A stretch of 37,887 bases of DNA from NCBI GenBank assembly GCA_026707225.1, contig JAPOXG010000124.1:1-37887 (forward strand). Direction: 5' to 3'. Positions 9,094-17,791 of the stretch are shown piece after piece. Positions within the stretch are counted from its first letter, which is position 1; the number at the start of each line of letters is the position of its first letter. Source of the DNA: Chloroflexota bacterium. Its GTDB lineage: Bacteria > Chloroflexota > Anaerolineae > Aggregatilineales > Phototrophicaceae. The notes beneath the pieces were generated by a model that saw only the letters and a list, made by a program, of their open reading frames with translations, ran no database searches and was not told the DNA's origin. The position numbers and the translations under genes are program-made.

Positions 9094-11616
9094 CTAATTT
9101 ACGCCGATCAAGCCCAGATCAAGCGCGCGCTCGAAGCGGGCTTGGGAGCTCGTCACTGTGCCGGGAACGCTGACACGGGTTTGGTAGTTGTACAAGATCA
9201 TAGCCACATTGTAATCACCTGGAGCAAGAGAAGAGAGGTCTAGTTGATGGCGGGACAATGCATCATGGCGGATGGTGAAATCACTCCCGGCGACCTTTTC
9301 ACCGGCTTGGTCGAACAACTGGATCGAGACGCCATGAGCTTCGGCGGGCAAGCTGGTCCACCAGGTTTGGATTTCCAGACTGTCGCCATTGGAAACGAGC
9401 TGCCGATTCGCCAGCCGAACGTCATTATCGTATTGAACGTCGAATGGCGCGGGACTTGATATGAGCGCGCAGTCGTAACCTGTTCGCAGGTAGTAGGCGG
9501 CGACCAGTTCGGCGCTGTCAATAACGGCGTGGCAGGCGTGGAAGTCTTCCGCCAAGGCCTTGTCAAGCGTGCCTAAATCGCCGGCTTCCACCTGGCTCGG
9601 ATTGTGCAGGCTCAGGATGAATTGCTCGCCTTCCAGGAACCGGCTCAAGTTGGGCTGATTTGGCTGCGTCGTCTGGAGAATCAATTCGCCGTCGCGCAGA
9701 TAAACATGAGCGAAGCTTTTCCAATAGATGAACGCAGACGACAGGTAGCGCAAGCTCGCGTCATCTATGCCGTCGGACGGATGAAAGCTCAAGATGGACA
9801 TGCCCTGATCGGCGCTGATGGCTGATGACAGCGCCAGGTCTTCGAGGTGCGCGAATGGCGCGGGCGCCGTGATCGAGGCATCGGCGCAACTGTCTCTCAA
9901 CTGCGCAAGCCGGTAAATTCTTACGGCGCTGTCTTCGTAGGCGGGCTGCAGGCTATTAAAGCTCGGCGCCAGTGAAGCGCTCCGGACGTTCGCGTGGAGG
10001 ACGACATGTGTGAATCCCTTCGCTTGAAGCTGGTCAAGCGCGGCGAGATATTGCCCGCGACTGGACGGCAGACAGATGATGGGCCGGTCGCGCCGCCAAT
10101 GGCTGAGGATGAGATGCCCGTTGATGGTGTCGTAAGCGGAGGGAGGCGTACGGCTGGCGAGACCTTCGACATGGGGATAGCCGCTCAATGACTGATAGTA
10201 GCCGTATACCTTGGACTCGTGCCGACCCATCGGCAAATGGATCAAGCGGATCCGATCCTGGTCTTCTTCAGACTTTAGCCAGTTCAGGAAGTTCGTTTGG
10301 TCTGATGCGATAATAAGCGGGCGCAGGGGCAGATAGTATTCAAAGGCGGTCAGAATGAGTACCGATAAGACGAGCGTGGCTCGATGACGCGGTGGCGCCG
10401 CATTCAGCGCCGTCATCAGGCCGAAGCAGACGAGCACGACCAATGGCAAAGCGAGGCCGATCTGATAGAGCGAAGTATCCCAAAACGATTCAAAGAGGAA
10501 TGGCAGCAACTGATCCAGGAAGTGCTTGGGCAAGACGATGTGATCGTAGCGCTGACCAAAGATCACCAGGTTAGAGCCTAGCCGCAAGGCAAAAAACAGC
10601 AGCATCAGAAACAGCCAGGGCGCCATCCGCCGGCGGTTGCTCCCGCGCAGAAGCCCATAGGCGATCAGCAGCAGCGGAATATAACCGAGATAAGCGCGGT
10701 CGCTGCTGGTCTGACGATTCTGTTCGAGCCGTTCGCGCAATTCTGAGGGAACGAGCGGGTGTTTGGAATTCACGAAGCTGGCAAGCAGCTCGCTGCTCTG
10801 TTCGCCGCCGTCCCGCTTGTCCAGCGCCTCCTCAAAGGAAGCGCTATTCTCGATTAGAGGGTAGACGCGAAGCAAGCTGAAGGAGCCGACGATGAGCGCC
10901 AGCAGGATGACGCGCCGCCAAAATGCGGGACTAGACCAGCGGCGCTTTGCGTAGCCGAGCAAGAACAAGCCCACGGTGAAGAGCAGGCAGACATAGATGT
11001 ACATGCCGATGAAGAGGGTGGCGGCGATGATGAAGCCGGACAGGGCCGTCCAGTGCCAGCGCCCCTCCAGGATGCCGCGATCCAGAAAATACAGCGATAA
11101 AGGCGCAACGGCAATCAAGATGACGTCGGGATGATGCGGTTGACTGAGCACGAAGGGGCTAAGCGCAAAGATGACGGCGCCGGCGAAAGCGAGCCAAAGA
11201 TTGCGAAACAGGCGCAAGAGAAACAGATAGGCGGCTACGCCATTCGCGCCGACGATAAGCAGGAAGCTAAGATTGAAGGCATTTGACGCGGGCATGAGTT
11301 TCTGCAAAGCGCCAAATACGATCATATGGGGAAAACTGAAGTTGTGATAAACAAGGGAGAGCCCGTCCGGATAGAACAGACCGTCGCTGAAGAAGTAGTT
11401 GCTGGAATCGGCGATGATAAAGGGCAGGCGCCAGGCGTCCCAGAATTTCATCCATATATCTTTATTGCCGGTGGGCAGCCAGAAGACGCCCGCGTCGAAA
11501 ACATGGATGATGGTTGGCCAGGTCATAATGACCATGAAGATGGGAAAGCCGATGAGAAAGCGCCAGTGCTGACGCGCGCTGGATGAGAGCGGCATCAACG
11601 CGTTCGGCATCGTCAT
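9094..11616 (-). CDS. Large polytopic membrane protein, GT-C-like; array member 4
   Basis: This diverged paralogue of ~840 residues keeps the signature TWPT, DIWMKFWDAW and FYPDGLSLVYHNFSFPHM in the first loop. The hydrophobic N-terminal half is followed by RLIHLPMGRHESKVYGYYQS and GYPHVEGLASRTPPSAY in the soluble part. The C-terminal segment GSDFTIRHDALSRHQLDL matches the other members but with substitutions. The frame can be extended to a TTG at 11628; I chose the ATG at 11616. The gap to member 3 is 131 bases and holds nothing recognisable. Co-transcription with the rest of the array is likely from orientation and spacing. Confidence 0.72.
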   Translation of the reverse strand: MTMPNALMPLSSSARQHWRFLIGFPIFMVIMTWPTIIHVFDAGVFWLPTGNKDIWMKFWDAWRLPFIIADSSNYFFSDGLFYPDGLSLVYHNFSFPHMIVFGALQKLMPASNAFNLSFLLIVGANGVAAYLFLLRLFRNLWLAFAGAVIFALSPFVLSQPHHPDVILIAVAPLSLYFLDRGILEGRWHWTALSGFIIAATLFIGMYIYVCLLFTVGLFLLGYAKRRWSSPAFWRRVILLALIVGSFSLLRVYPLIENSASFEEALDKRDGGEQSSELLASFVNSKHPLVPSELRERLEQNRQTSSDRAYLGYIPLLLIAYGLLRGSNRRRMAPWLFLMLLFFALRLGSNLVIFGQRYDHIVLPKHFLDQLLPFLFESFWDTSLYQIGLALPLVVLVCFGLMTALNAAPPRHRATLVLSVLILTAFEYYLPLRPLIIASDQTNFLNWLKSEEDQDRIRLIHLPMGRHESKVYGYYQSLSGYPHVEGLASRTPPSAYDTINGHLILSHWRRDRPIICLPSSRGQYLAALDQLQAKGFTHVVLHANVRSASLAPSFNSLQPAYEDSAVRIYRLAQLRDSCADASITAPAPFAHLEDLALSSAISADQGMSILSFHPSDGIDDASLRYLSSAFIYWKSFAHVYLRDGELILQTTQPNQPNLSRFLEGEQFILSLHNPSQVEAGDLGTLDKALAEDFHACHAVIDSAELVAAYYLRTGYDCALISSPAPFDVQYDNDVRLANRQLVSNGDSLEIQTWWTSLPAEAHGVSIQLFDQAGEKVAGSDFTIRHDALSRHQLDLSSLAPGDYNVAMILYNYQTRVSVPGTVTSSQARFERALDLGLIGVN

Positions 11617-11725
11617 TGGCGGGACCAAATGGCGGCGGACGGGCAGGGTCCGGCATGAATGAGGAAGGGCGAACGGCGTCTGTTGCGCGCGTATCTGCTC
11701 CTGATGCGACCTTGCAATGCCGCCA

Positions 11726-14239
11726 TTATTCGCGCCGCCCCGACGGATTCGCCGTTATATTTGTGATTCGCAGCGCGCGATCAAAGCGGGCTTGGCTGGC
11801 GCTTACCGTGCCGGCTACGCTGGCGCCGCTGTCATAATCATAGAGTATCATCTTCACCTGATAGTCGCCGGCGGTCAAGGACGATGTATCGATGCGGTAA
11901 TGGGCAAGCGGCTCTTGGCCGATGACGAAGTCTTCTCCCCCCGCCCGAGCGCCGTCAGCGTCTAGAAATTGAAAGGAAACAGCATGAGCGTCGGCAGGGA
12001 GGCGCGTCCAAAGCAGGTATAGGTCGAGAGCGCCGTCGCTGGATTCCAGCAGCAGATTGCCTAACTGAATGCCGTTTTCGTAGCGGACTTCCAGCGGGGC
12101 GGCGGAGATTGCCAGCTCGCAGGGGAAGGCGGCGTCCAGGAAGAGCTCCACCAGCGCCTCATCCGTCCCGGTCAAGCGCCGGCATGATTGGAAACGGTCG
12201 GCCAGCCATGCTCGGTAGCTTTGAATCGCATCGGCTTCTGTTAATTGCGGATTATACACCAGCAAAATGACGCTGTTGCCGGCGAGCAAGCCGGCGACAT
12301 CAAGGGCGCCCGCGTCCGCGCCAGGCGCTGTGGCGACCTTGCCAGCAGCCAGCGTCAGGCTCGCGTAGCGGTGCAAGCCGAAGAGCGCCGCGTTGTATTG
12401 CCCGTCGGCGGGAAGAATGCTCAATATGGCGGACCCCGTCTGCGGGATGATGGCGGGCGCTGATTCAATGCTTCGAAGTTGTTCGAGAGCGGCGGCGCTG
12501 ACAGAATTAGGCAATTCGCAGGCTTGGCGCAAGTCTTCCAGTCGAAAGACGCTCACATAGTCATCGCTGTAGGCTGATTGCGCATCAATGAAACTGCTGG
12601 CGATCTCGATATCTTGACCGAGCCCGCCATGCCAGATGACATGACTAAAGCCGTCGTCTCGCAACTGATTCAGACTGTCAAGGTAGATCGCCTGATGCGG
12701 TGGAAAGCAATGAATGGCGGCGCCGCCCCGCCAGGCGCTGAGCAGATAATTGCCGTCAATATAGGCATAGGCGGAGGGAGGGGTGCGCCCGGTCAAGCCC
12801 TCGACCTGCGGGAAAGCGGTCAGCGACTGGTAGAAGCCGTAGAGTTTGGATGGCTGCCTTCCCATAGGCAGGTTGATTAGGCGAGGCTCCGCGTCGTCGC
12901 TCTCCCCCCGCAGCCACTCGATAAAGGCGATCTGCTCAGGGGGCAGGACTCTCATGGCGGTCGATTCGTAGTATTCAAAGGCGATGAGGGCGATGACAGC
13001 CAGGACGATCAGGGCGCGCTGATGGCCCCGGCGGGCAGCCAATAGGGATTTCAGCCCATAACAAGACATGACCGCCCAAGGCAAGAGAAGGCCCATCTGG
13101 AAATGATCGGTCGCGTGGAAGGGGCTGAACAGCGCCGGCAGCAGATCCGCCAGGAGCGCTTTGGGCAAGACGATATGGCTGAACTGCTGGCCATCGACTT
13201 GCAGTACCGAGCCGAGGCGCAAGAGCAGAAATGGCAGCGCCAGCGCCAGCCAGGGCAGCATCTTTCGGCGGCAATCGGAGCGGGTGAAGCCGAACATGAT
13301 AAGCGCCAGCGGCAGATAACCCAGATAGCTGGTGTGCGGCTCATAAAATGGCGAGCCGGCCCCGAAAAGTGTCTTGAGAAGCGGCGTCGTCAATGGGTGC
13401 CAGTAATTGACAAAATATGAGAGCAGGTCCGTGCCCGTCTCCTGGGTTGGATTCTTGCCGATGGCGGATGCCAGATCTTTGCCGCCAGCGAGCATCGGGG
13501 TGATTCGTCCGGCGCTGAAGAGCAGGATGACAAGACCGAGGAGCAGCATCCAGCGCCAAAAACGCAGGTCTTTCCAGCGCTCCCGCGCGTAATACAAGAC
13601 GATCAGCGCCAAAGTGATGAGCAGGCAGACGAAGATGTACAGGCTCAAGAAGGCGGTGAAGCCGACGATGATGCCGCAGACGAGCAAATACTTGAGGCGC
13701 GCTTCCGTCATAGCGCGTTGGAAGCAGTACATGGCGAGCGGAAAGCTGACGATCAGATTGATATCCGGATGGGCCGCGTGGGCGGTTACATGCTGGCTGA
13801 GGCCGAAAACGACCGCGCCCATGGTCGCCAGCCAGCGATCGCGAAAGAGATAATTCAAATAGACATACCCGCTCAAAGCGACAGCGAAGACGATGAAGAG
13901 ATAGGTCAGGTTGAAGGCGTTTGAGGTAGGGAGGATCGTCCCTAGCAGAGCGACGGAGAGCATGTGCGGCAGGCTGAAATTTTCATAAGCGAGCGAGATG
14001 CCGCCGGGGTAGAACATGGCATTCGAGTGATAGAAGCTGGTCCGCCCGGCGAGGAACTGCTCCCCATGCCAGACATCCCAGAGTTTCTGCCAGACATCGG
14101 TATTGCGCGTGGGGACGGCGAAGGTCTCGCTATCGAAGACGTAGACGATTGTGGGCCAGGTCATGATGATGATCAGCAGCGGCACGACGATGAAGAATGG
14201 AATATGGTTGCGCAGGAGGGTTGACAGCCGAGACATCAT
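11726..14239 (-). CDS. Large polytopic membrane protein, GT-C-like; array member 5
   Basis: This 837-residue protein is the most upstream and the most diverged at its C-terminus, where the shared segment reads GGEDFVIGQEPLAHYRID and the tail extends to NPSGRRE. The loop signature is present as DVWQKLWDVW and FYPGGISLAYENFSLPHM, with the usual His replaced by Glu before NFS. The soluble part keeps RLINLPMGRQPSKLYGFYQS and PQVEGLTGRTPPSAYAYI. It starts at a double ATG with a weak purine run (aagag) upstream. If the array is one operon, its promoter should lie in 14240-14358, where I saw no strong candidate. Confidence 0.72.
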   Translation of the reverse strand: MMSRLSTLLRNHIPFFIVVPLLIIIMTWPTIVYVFDSETFAVPTRNTDVWQKLWDVWHGEQFLAGRTSFYHSNAMFYPGGISLAYENFSLPHMLSVALLGTILPTSNAFNLTYLFIVFAVALSGYVYLNYLFRDRWLATMGAVVFGLSQHVTAHAAHPDINLIVSFPLAMYCFQRAMTEARLKYLLVCGIIVGFTAFLSLYIFVCLLITLALIVLYYARERWKDLRFWRWMLLLGLVILLFSAGRITPMLAGGKDLASAIGKNPTQETGTDLLSYFVNYWHPLTTPLLKTLFGAGSPFYEPHTSYLGYLPLALIMFGFTRSDCRRKMLPWLALALPFLLLRLGSVLQVDGQQFSHIVLPKALLADLLPALFSPFHATDHFQMGLLLPWAVMSCYGLKSLLAARRGHQRALIVLAVIALIAFEYYESTAMRVLPPEQIAFIEWLRGESDDAEPRLINLPMGRQPSKLYGFYQSLTAFPQVEGLTGRTPPSAYAYIDGNYLLSAWRGGAAIHCFPPHQAIYLDSLNQLRDDGFSHVIWHGGLGQDIEIASSFIDAQSAYSDDYVSVFRLEDLRQACELPNSVSAAALEQLRSIESAPAIIPQTGSAILSILPADGQYNAALFGLHRYASLTLAAGKVATAPGADAGALDVAGLLAGNSVILLVYNPQLTEADAIQSYRAWLADRFQSCRRLTGTDEALVELFLDAAFPCELAISAAPLEVRYENGIQLGNLLLESSDGALDLYLLWTRLPADAHAVSFQFLDADGARAGGEDFVIGQEPLAHYRIDTSSLTAGDYQVKMILYDYDSGASVAGTVSASQARFDRALRITNITANPSGRRE

Positions 14240-14358
14240 GGAACTCTTGTTACTTGGGATCCCCTACCCCACACCAAATGTCCCGCTCGGTCGCCCGCCG
14301 CGCGGCGGATGTATCCCACAAATGGGGAGGGGCTGATTTCCGGCGTCAACGGAAGGGT

Positions 14359-15408
14359 TCAGCCGCCGAGCCATCGGATCGCGTCTTTGGCGAAGTAGGT
14401 AACGATCAGATCGGCGCCGGCGCGTTTGATACAGGTGAGGCTTTCGAGCGCGGACTTTTCCAGATCGAGCCAGCCCTGTCGCGCCGCCGCCTGAATCATG
14501 GCGTATTCGCCGCTCACCTGGTATGCGGCCAGGGGCAGTTCAAAGCGCCGGCGCGCTTCGTTCAAGATATCGAGGCTGGGCATAGCCGGCTTGACCATCA
14601 GGATGTCGGCGCCCTGCTCCACATCCAGCGCGATCTCCTTCAAAGCCTCGCGCCGGTTGGCTGGGTCGAGTTGATATTGCGCCCGATCGCCGAAGCCGGG
14701 CGCGCTGTGGGAGGCGTCGCGAAAGGGTCCATAGAAGACGCTGGCGTATTTGGCCGCGTAGCTCATCACGGCGACGTGGGAGAAGCCGCCGACATCGAGC
14801 GCGGAGCGAATGCCAGCGACCATGCCGTCGATCATACCGGAGGGCGCGATGATATCGGCGCCCGCGCGCGCATGAGCCAGCGAGGCCTCGCCTAGCAGCT
14901 CCAGGGTCGGGTCGTTCAGCAAGTAACCCAGGGGCAGAGCGGGATCGAAATGCCCGTTCTCCGGCGAGTTAATGATGCCGCAATGGCCATGATCGGTGTA
15001 TTCGCAGAAGCACATATCGGAGATGACGGCGAGCGCGGGCGCGGCCTCTTTGATGGCGCGGATGGCGCGCGGGATGACGCCGTCGTCGCTGAAGTTGTCG
15101 CTGCCGTGCCAATCCTTATGTTCGGGGATGCCGAAGAGTAGGACGGCGGGGATGCCGAGCGCTGCGATTTCTCCCGCTTCGGCGGCGAGCTTGTCGACCG
15201 TCAGCTGCGAACAGCCGGGCATGGAATCGATGGGGACTTGCCGGTCGCTGCCGTAGCGAACGAAGAGTGGATAGATGAAGTCCGCGGGGGTCAATTCCGT
15301 CTCACGCGCCATTCGCCGCAGGGCGAGCGAGAGACGCAGGCGGCGCGGGCGGACGCTTAAGCCAGCGGTCGCGGTCTTTTGTGCCGATTCAATCTTAACT
15401 TCGGTCAT
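14359..15408 (-). CDS. hemB: Delta-aminolevulinic acid dehydratase (porphobilinogen synthase)
   Basis: This 349-residue cytoplasmic enzyme condenses two 5-aminolevulinate molecules into porphobilinogen, the first common tetrapyrrole step. Both active-site lysines are visible: Lys220 in SYAAKYAS and the Schiff-base Lys273 in ADILMVKPAMPS. The metal loop MCFCEYTDHGHCG carries Cys133, Cys135 and Cys143, so this is the zinc-binding type rather than the Asp-rich magnesium type. The length is normal for the family. No other heme genes are in the window. The ATG at 15408 has no clear ribosome binding site. Confidence 0.96.
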   Translation of the reverse strand: MTEVKIESAQKTATAGLSVRPRRLRLSLALRRMARETELTPADFIYPLFVRYGSDRQVPIDSMPGCSQLTVDKLAAEAGEIAALGIPAVLLFGIPEHKDWHGSDNFSDDGVIPRAIRAIKEAAPALAVISDMCFCEYTDHGHCGIINSPENGHFDPALPLGYLLNDPTLELLGEASLAHARAGADIIAPSGMIDGMVAGIRSALDVGGFSHVAVMSYAAKYASVFYGPFRDASHSAPGFGDRAQYQLDPANRREALKEIALDVEQGADILMVKPAMPSLDILNEARRRFELPLAAYQVSGEYAMIQAAARQGWLDLEKSALESLTCIKRAGADLIVTYFAKDAIRWLGG

Positions 15409-15472
15409 GGATTTGTGATGGAGTAGAACCTAGTTGGACAAACAAATAGTGACTTAATTCTAAGGCAAGATT

Positions 15473-15493
15473 GGGCGAGCCATCGGCTCGCCC
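15473..15493. repeat. GGGCGA-type hairpin H1
   Basis: This is a perfect 9-bp stem with a 3-base loop (atc). The outer arm is gggcga and the inner triplet pair is gcc/ggc. It is followed by gtacaac. It lies between the starts and ends of two leftward genes (hemB and the nitroreductase). Confidence 0.85.
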
Positions 15494-15569
15494 GTACAAC
15501 TCTCTGATGATTATGGAGATTCCCCTTCGCACGGCGGTCAATCCTTGTGTGTACTCGGAATCGCTATTG

Positions 15570-16085
15570 TTACCAGGTCTCCCAATGGACGACATCGGCG
15601 AAGAGGCGGCGGCCACCGGCGCGGAGTGGCTGTGCCGCGACAGACGCGTCGGCCGGATAGCCAAAAGAAATCACCAGGCGCGTTTGAAAACCCTCCGGGA
15701 TGCCCAGAATTTCGGCGGCTACGTCGGGCTCGTAAATCGTGCCGAGGCAAGAGCCGATGCCGATCTCGGTCGCAGCCAGCTGCATATAGGCGGCGCTTTG
15801 ACCGGAATCGAAGAAATGCCAGAGGGTGCGCTCGTTTTGGGTCGGCACGACGATGACGACGCATAGCGCGCAGCCAGCGACATGCCCCATGCCGGCGCCG
15901 GTGGCGGCGAGCGCCGCCAGTCGTTCTTTGTCTTGCACGGCGATGAAGCGCCAGGGCTGGCTGTTTTTGGAGCTTTGCGAGCGCCTTCCCGCGTTGAGGA
16001 TGCGATCGATATGGTCGCTGCTCAGCGGTTCGGCGCGAAATTCGCGTATCGCTCGTTTGGTCTGAACGGCTTCCCAGACGTGCAT
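15570..16085 (-). CDS. Nitroreductase family protein
   Basis: This FMN-dependent NAD(P)H oxidoreductase of the nitroreductase fold has about 171 residues. It begins MHVWEAVQTKRAIREF, the family's N-terminal FMN-binding Arg region. It continues with RRSQSSKNSQPWRF, contacting FMN phosphate, and the Gly-rich ATEIGIGSCLGTI near the middle. The reading frame extends to 16154, but the ATG at 16085 is preferred. It has a strong ribosome binding site (ggaaagga) about 5 bases upstream, and this start also removes overlap with the small gene before it. The substrate is unknown; members reduce nitroaromatics, quinones or flavins. Confidence 0.9.
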   Translation of the reverse strand: MHVWEAVQTKRAIREFRAEPLSSDHIDRILNAGRRSQSSKNSQPWRFIAVQDKERLAALAATGAGMGHVAGCALCVVIVVPTQNERTLWHFFDSGQSAAYMQLAATEIGIGSCLGTIYEPDVAAEILGIPEGFQTRLVISFGYPADASVAAQPLRAGGRRLFADVVHWETW

Positions 16086-16116
16086 GTTGGTCCTTTCCAG
16101 CGCGGCTCGCGGCGTT

Positions 16117-16347
16117 TTAGTCATCCACTTTGGTCGCGTCGGCGAGATCCGCATCGGCGACGGCGCCTACCGTCTGCATCTCTTGCCGCAGCAGGTCATT
16201 GATCTCGGCTTCGTAAGCGACTTGCGCCTCGACATCCGCTTCCAAGGCGAATTCGATCATGACTTCGGCGACCGACTTTTTAACCGTGCGGCTGATAATC
16301 TCTTCCAACTCGCCAACTGTTAGCTCCACAATCTTGCGATTGTCCAT
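16117..16347 (-). CDS. Small acidic helical protein, unknown function
   Basis: From the ATG at 16347 this is a 76-residue protein starting MDNRKIVELTVGELEEII. It is rich in Glu, Val and Ala and probably mostly helical. The frame can be extended to 16407, adding 20 residues. Its stop lies 31 bases before the nitroreductase ATG, so co-expression is likely. The opening pattern (short strand, TVGELEEIIS, RTVKKSV) resembles small antitoxin-like or DNA-associated proteins common in Chloroflexota and cyanobacteria. No toxin gene is adjacent, so this is only a resemblance. Confidence 0.55.
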   Translation of the reverse strand: MDNRKIVELTVGELEEIISRTVKKSVAEVMIEFALEADVEAQVAYEAEINDLLRQEMQTVGAVADADLADATKVDD

Positions 16348-16656
16348 AGCGCTTGTGCCGGGCAGTCTGTCATCGGCTGTCCGAGCTCGCTCCTTTCGAC
16401 ATGTCATTAGAGAATTGTATCGCCGATTGGACGAAACTGCTCCGGTCCACGCCGATATTTACACGATTCTGACGGTCGGCGCCCCTGCGGCGATATGTAA
16501 ATCTATACGCGGCTGGGGCGAGACGGTATCAGCAATTGTGCAGAATACACGACGGCGCATCCATGGCCGGCGGCGAGTCGTGGCGGGGGCAAACCTTGTC
16601 GATCGCGGCGGTCTGTGTGAAACTGCATCATGCGCATCAAGCGCGGGGGAGCGGCG

Positions 16657-17385
16657 ATGGCGCTGATCTTGGCGGGCATCATCATGTTTGGCGGCAGCCT
16701 GGCGCAAGGCGCCATCGGATTCGCCTTGGGCTTGATCGCGGCGCCGCTGCTGGTCGAAGCCGGCTTCAGCCTGTCGCAGGCGGTGGCGCTGACCACGCTG
16801 TCGATCGGCATTCAGGTGATGTTCGGCGCCTGGCAGCTGCGGGCGCATATCCCTTGGGACGATGTCAAGCCGGCGGCAATCGTGCGCTTTTTGACGGTGG
16901 CGCTCGGCGTCCTGCTGCTGCTGAATGTCGAGGCGATGGATGCGGTCGGGGTCAAGCGCTTGGCAGGCGTCGGCGTGCTGCTGGGCGTCATTGCGCGCGT
17001 ACTCGCCGGGAGAGTGATGCAGCGCGAATGGCCCAAAGCCGCTACGATCGCGGCTTTCAGCCTCAGCGGCGTTTTGCAGGGGCTGTTGGCGATGGGCGGT
17101 CCGCCTTTGGTATTGTGGATGACGACGCGCGATTTTCGGGCGCAGGAGGCGCGGGCCTTCACCATGACGCTCTTCTTGTTGAACGCGCCCGTTCAAGTCT
17201 TGCTGCTGCTATTCCTGTCGCAGACGATGAGCCTCGAAGTCATTCTGATGGCGCTCGCGCTGTCGCCGCTGATCTATATCGGCACGATGATCGGGGTTCG
17301 CATTGGCGACCGCTTCAGCAAACAGCTGCTCAACCGTGCCGCGCTGGCGGTCTTGGTGGCAATTGCGTTGAATGCGATATTTTAG
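16657..17385 (+). CDS. TauE/SafE family sulfite/anion exporter-like membrane protein
   Basis: This is a polytopic inner-membrane protein of ~242 residues with about seven to eight hydrophobic segments in two repeated halves. Each half carries a Gly-rich entry motif: GGSLAQGAIGFALGLIAAPLL near the N-terminus and SGVLQGLLAMGGPPLVLWMT in the second half, as in the TauE/SafE (DUF81) family. Members export sulfite, sulfoacetate or other organic anions; the substrate here is unknown. The frame opens at 16630, but the ATG at 16657 has a clear ribosome binding site (gggggag) about 5 bases upstream. It stands alone between a leftward and a rightward gene. Confidence 0.88.
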   Translation: MALILAGIIMFGGSLAQGAIGFALGLIAAPLLVEAGFSLSQAVALTTLSIGIQVMFGAWQLRAHIPWDDVKPAAIVRFLTVALGVLLLLNVEAMDAVGVKRLAGVGVLLGVIARVLAGRVMQREWPKAATIAAFSLSGVLQGLLAMGGPPLVLWMTTRDFRAQEARAFTMTLFLLNAPVQVLLLLFLSQTMSLEVILMALALSPLIYIGTMIGVRIGDRFSKQLLNRAALAVLVAIALNAIF

Positions 17386-17589
17386 GTTGAAGGATAAATC
17401 GGACGAGCTGATAGAGCGTGGGGATGAGACGCCCACCTGAGCTGTCGAATGTTTACAGGCATTGCGCCAAATTCGACGTGGGTAGACTCACGCGCGACAA
17501 TGCCGCCGCCCACGCAAAATACCCTGCGTCTCGCTGTAGGCAAGGAAACGGGATGAAAAAAGTGTTCGCGAGGTCAAGCTCCCCTTCCT

Positions 17590-17622
17590 TAGCTCGCTGG
17601 GGAAGGGGCCGGGGGATGGGGT
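17590..17622 (+). repeat. Dispersed C/G-rich repeat, copy 2
   Basis: This is an inverted copy of 183-215 with one mismatch. The preceding ccccttcc at 17581-17588 pairs with ggaagggg within the repeat (17601-17608), giving an 8-bp stem. It lies 42 bases left of a GGGCGA hairpin repeat's end, so different repeat families cluster here. Confidence 0.75.
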
Positions 17623-17644
17623 GCGCCGCGCGCAACGTAAACAG

Positions 17645-17665
17645 GGGCGAGCCGGCGGCTCGCCC
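17645..17665. repeat. GGGCGA-type hairpin H2
   Basis: Perfect 9-bp stem, inner triplet gcc/ggc, loop ggc, followed by gtacaac as in H1. It is upstream of the decarboxylase pair. Confidence 0.85.
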
Positions 17666-17791
17666 GTACAACAGCTTCTTTTGCGCCCCAGTGAGTCATT
17701 GTGAGTCGCTAGCGGATAGACCTTCCGTAAACCTTTTTTGAAGTCTCACATTTCCAAACTTTGTATTTTTGACTACCAAACGGAAGCGTAA

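Larger units (their letters stand above)
17386..17791. other. Intergenic region with two repeat elements
   Basis: This 406-base gap between the exporter and the first decarboxylase holds the dispersed repeat at 17590-17622 and hairpin H2 at 17645-17665. AT-rich sequence just before 17792 contains a weak promoter-like pair: ttgaag at 17738-17743 and ttgtat at 17761-17766, spaced 17 bases. I saw no additional gene. Confidence 0.5.

Noticed and set aside
16459..17196. A 245-codon minus-strand frame opposite the TauE/SafE gene
   Set aside because: Its Arg/Gln/His/Asp-rich composition is typical of an antisense frame, while the plus strand shows clean membrane segments.
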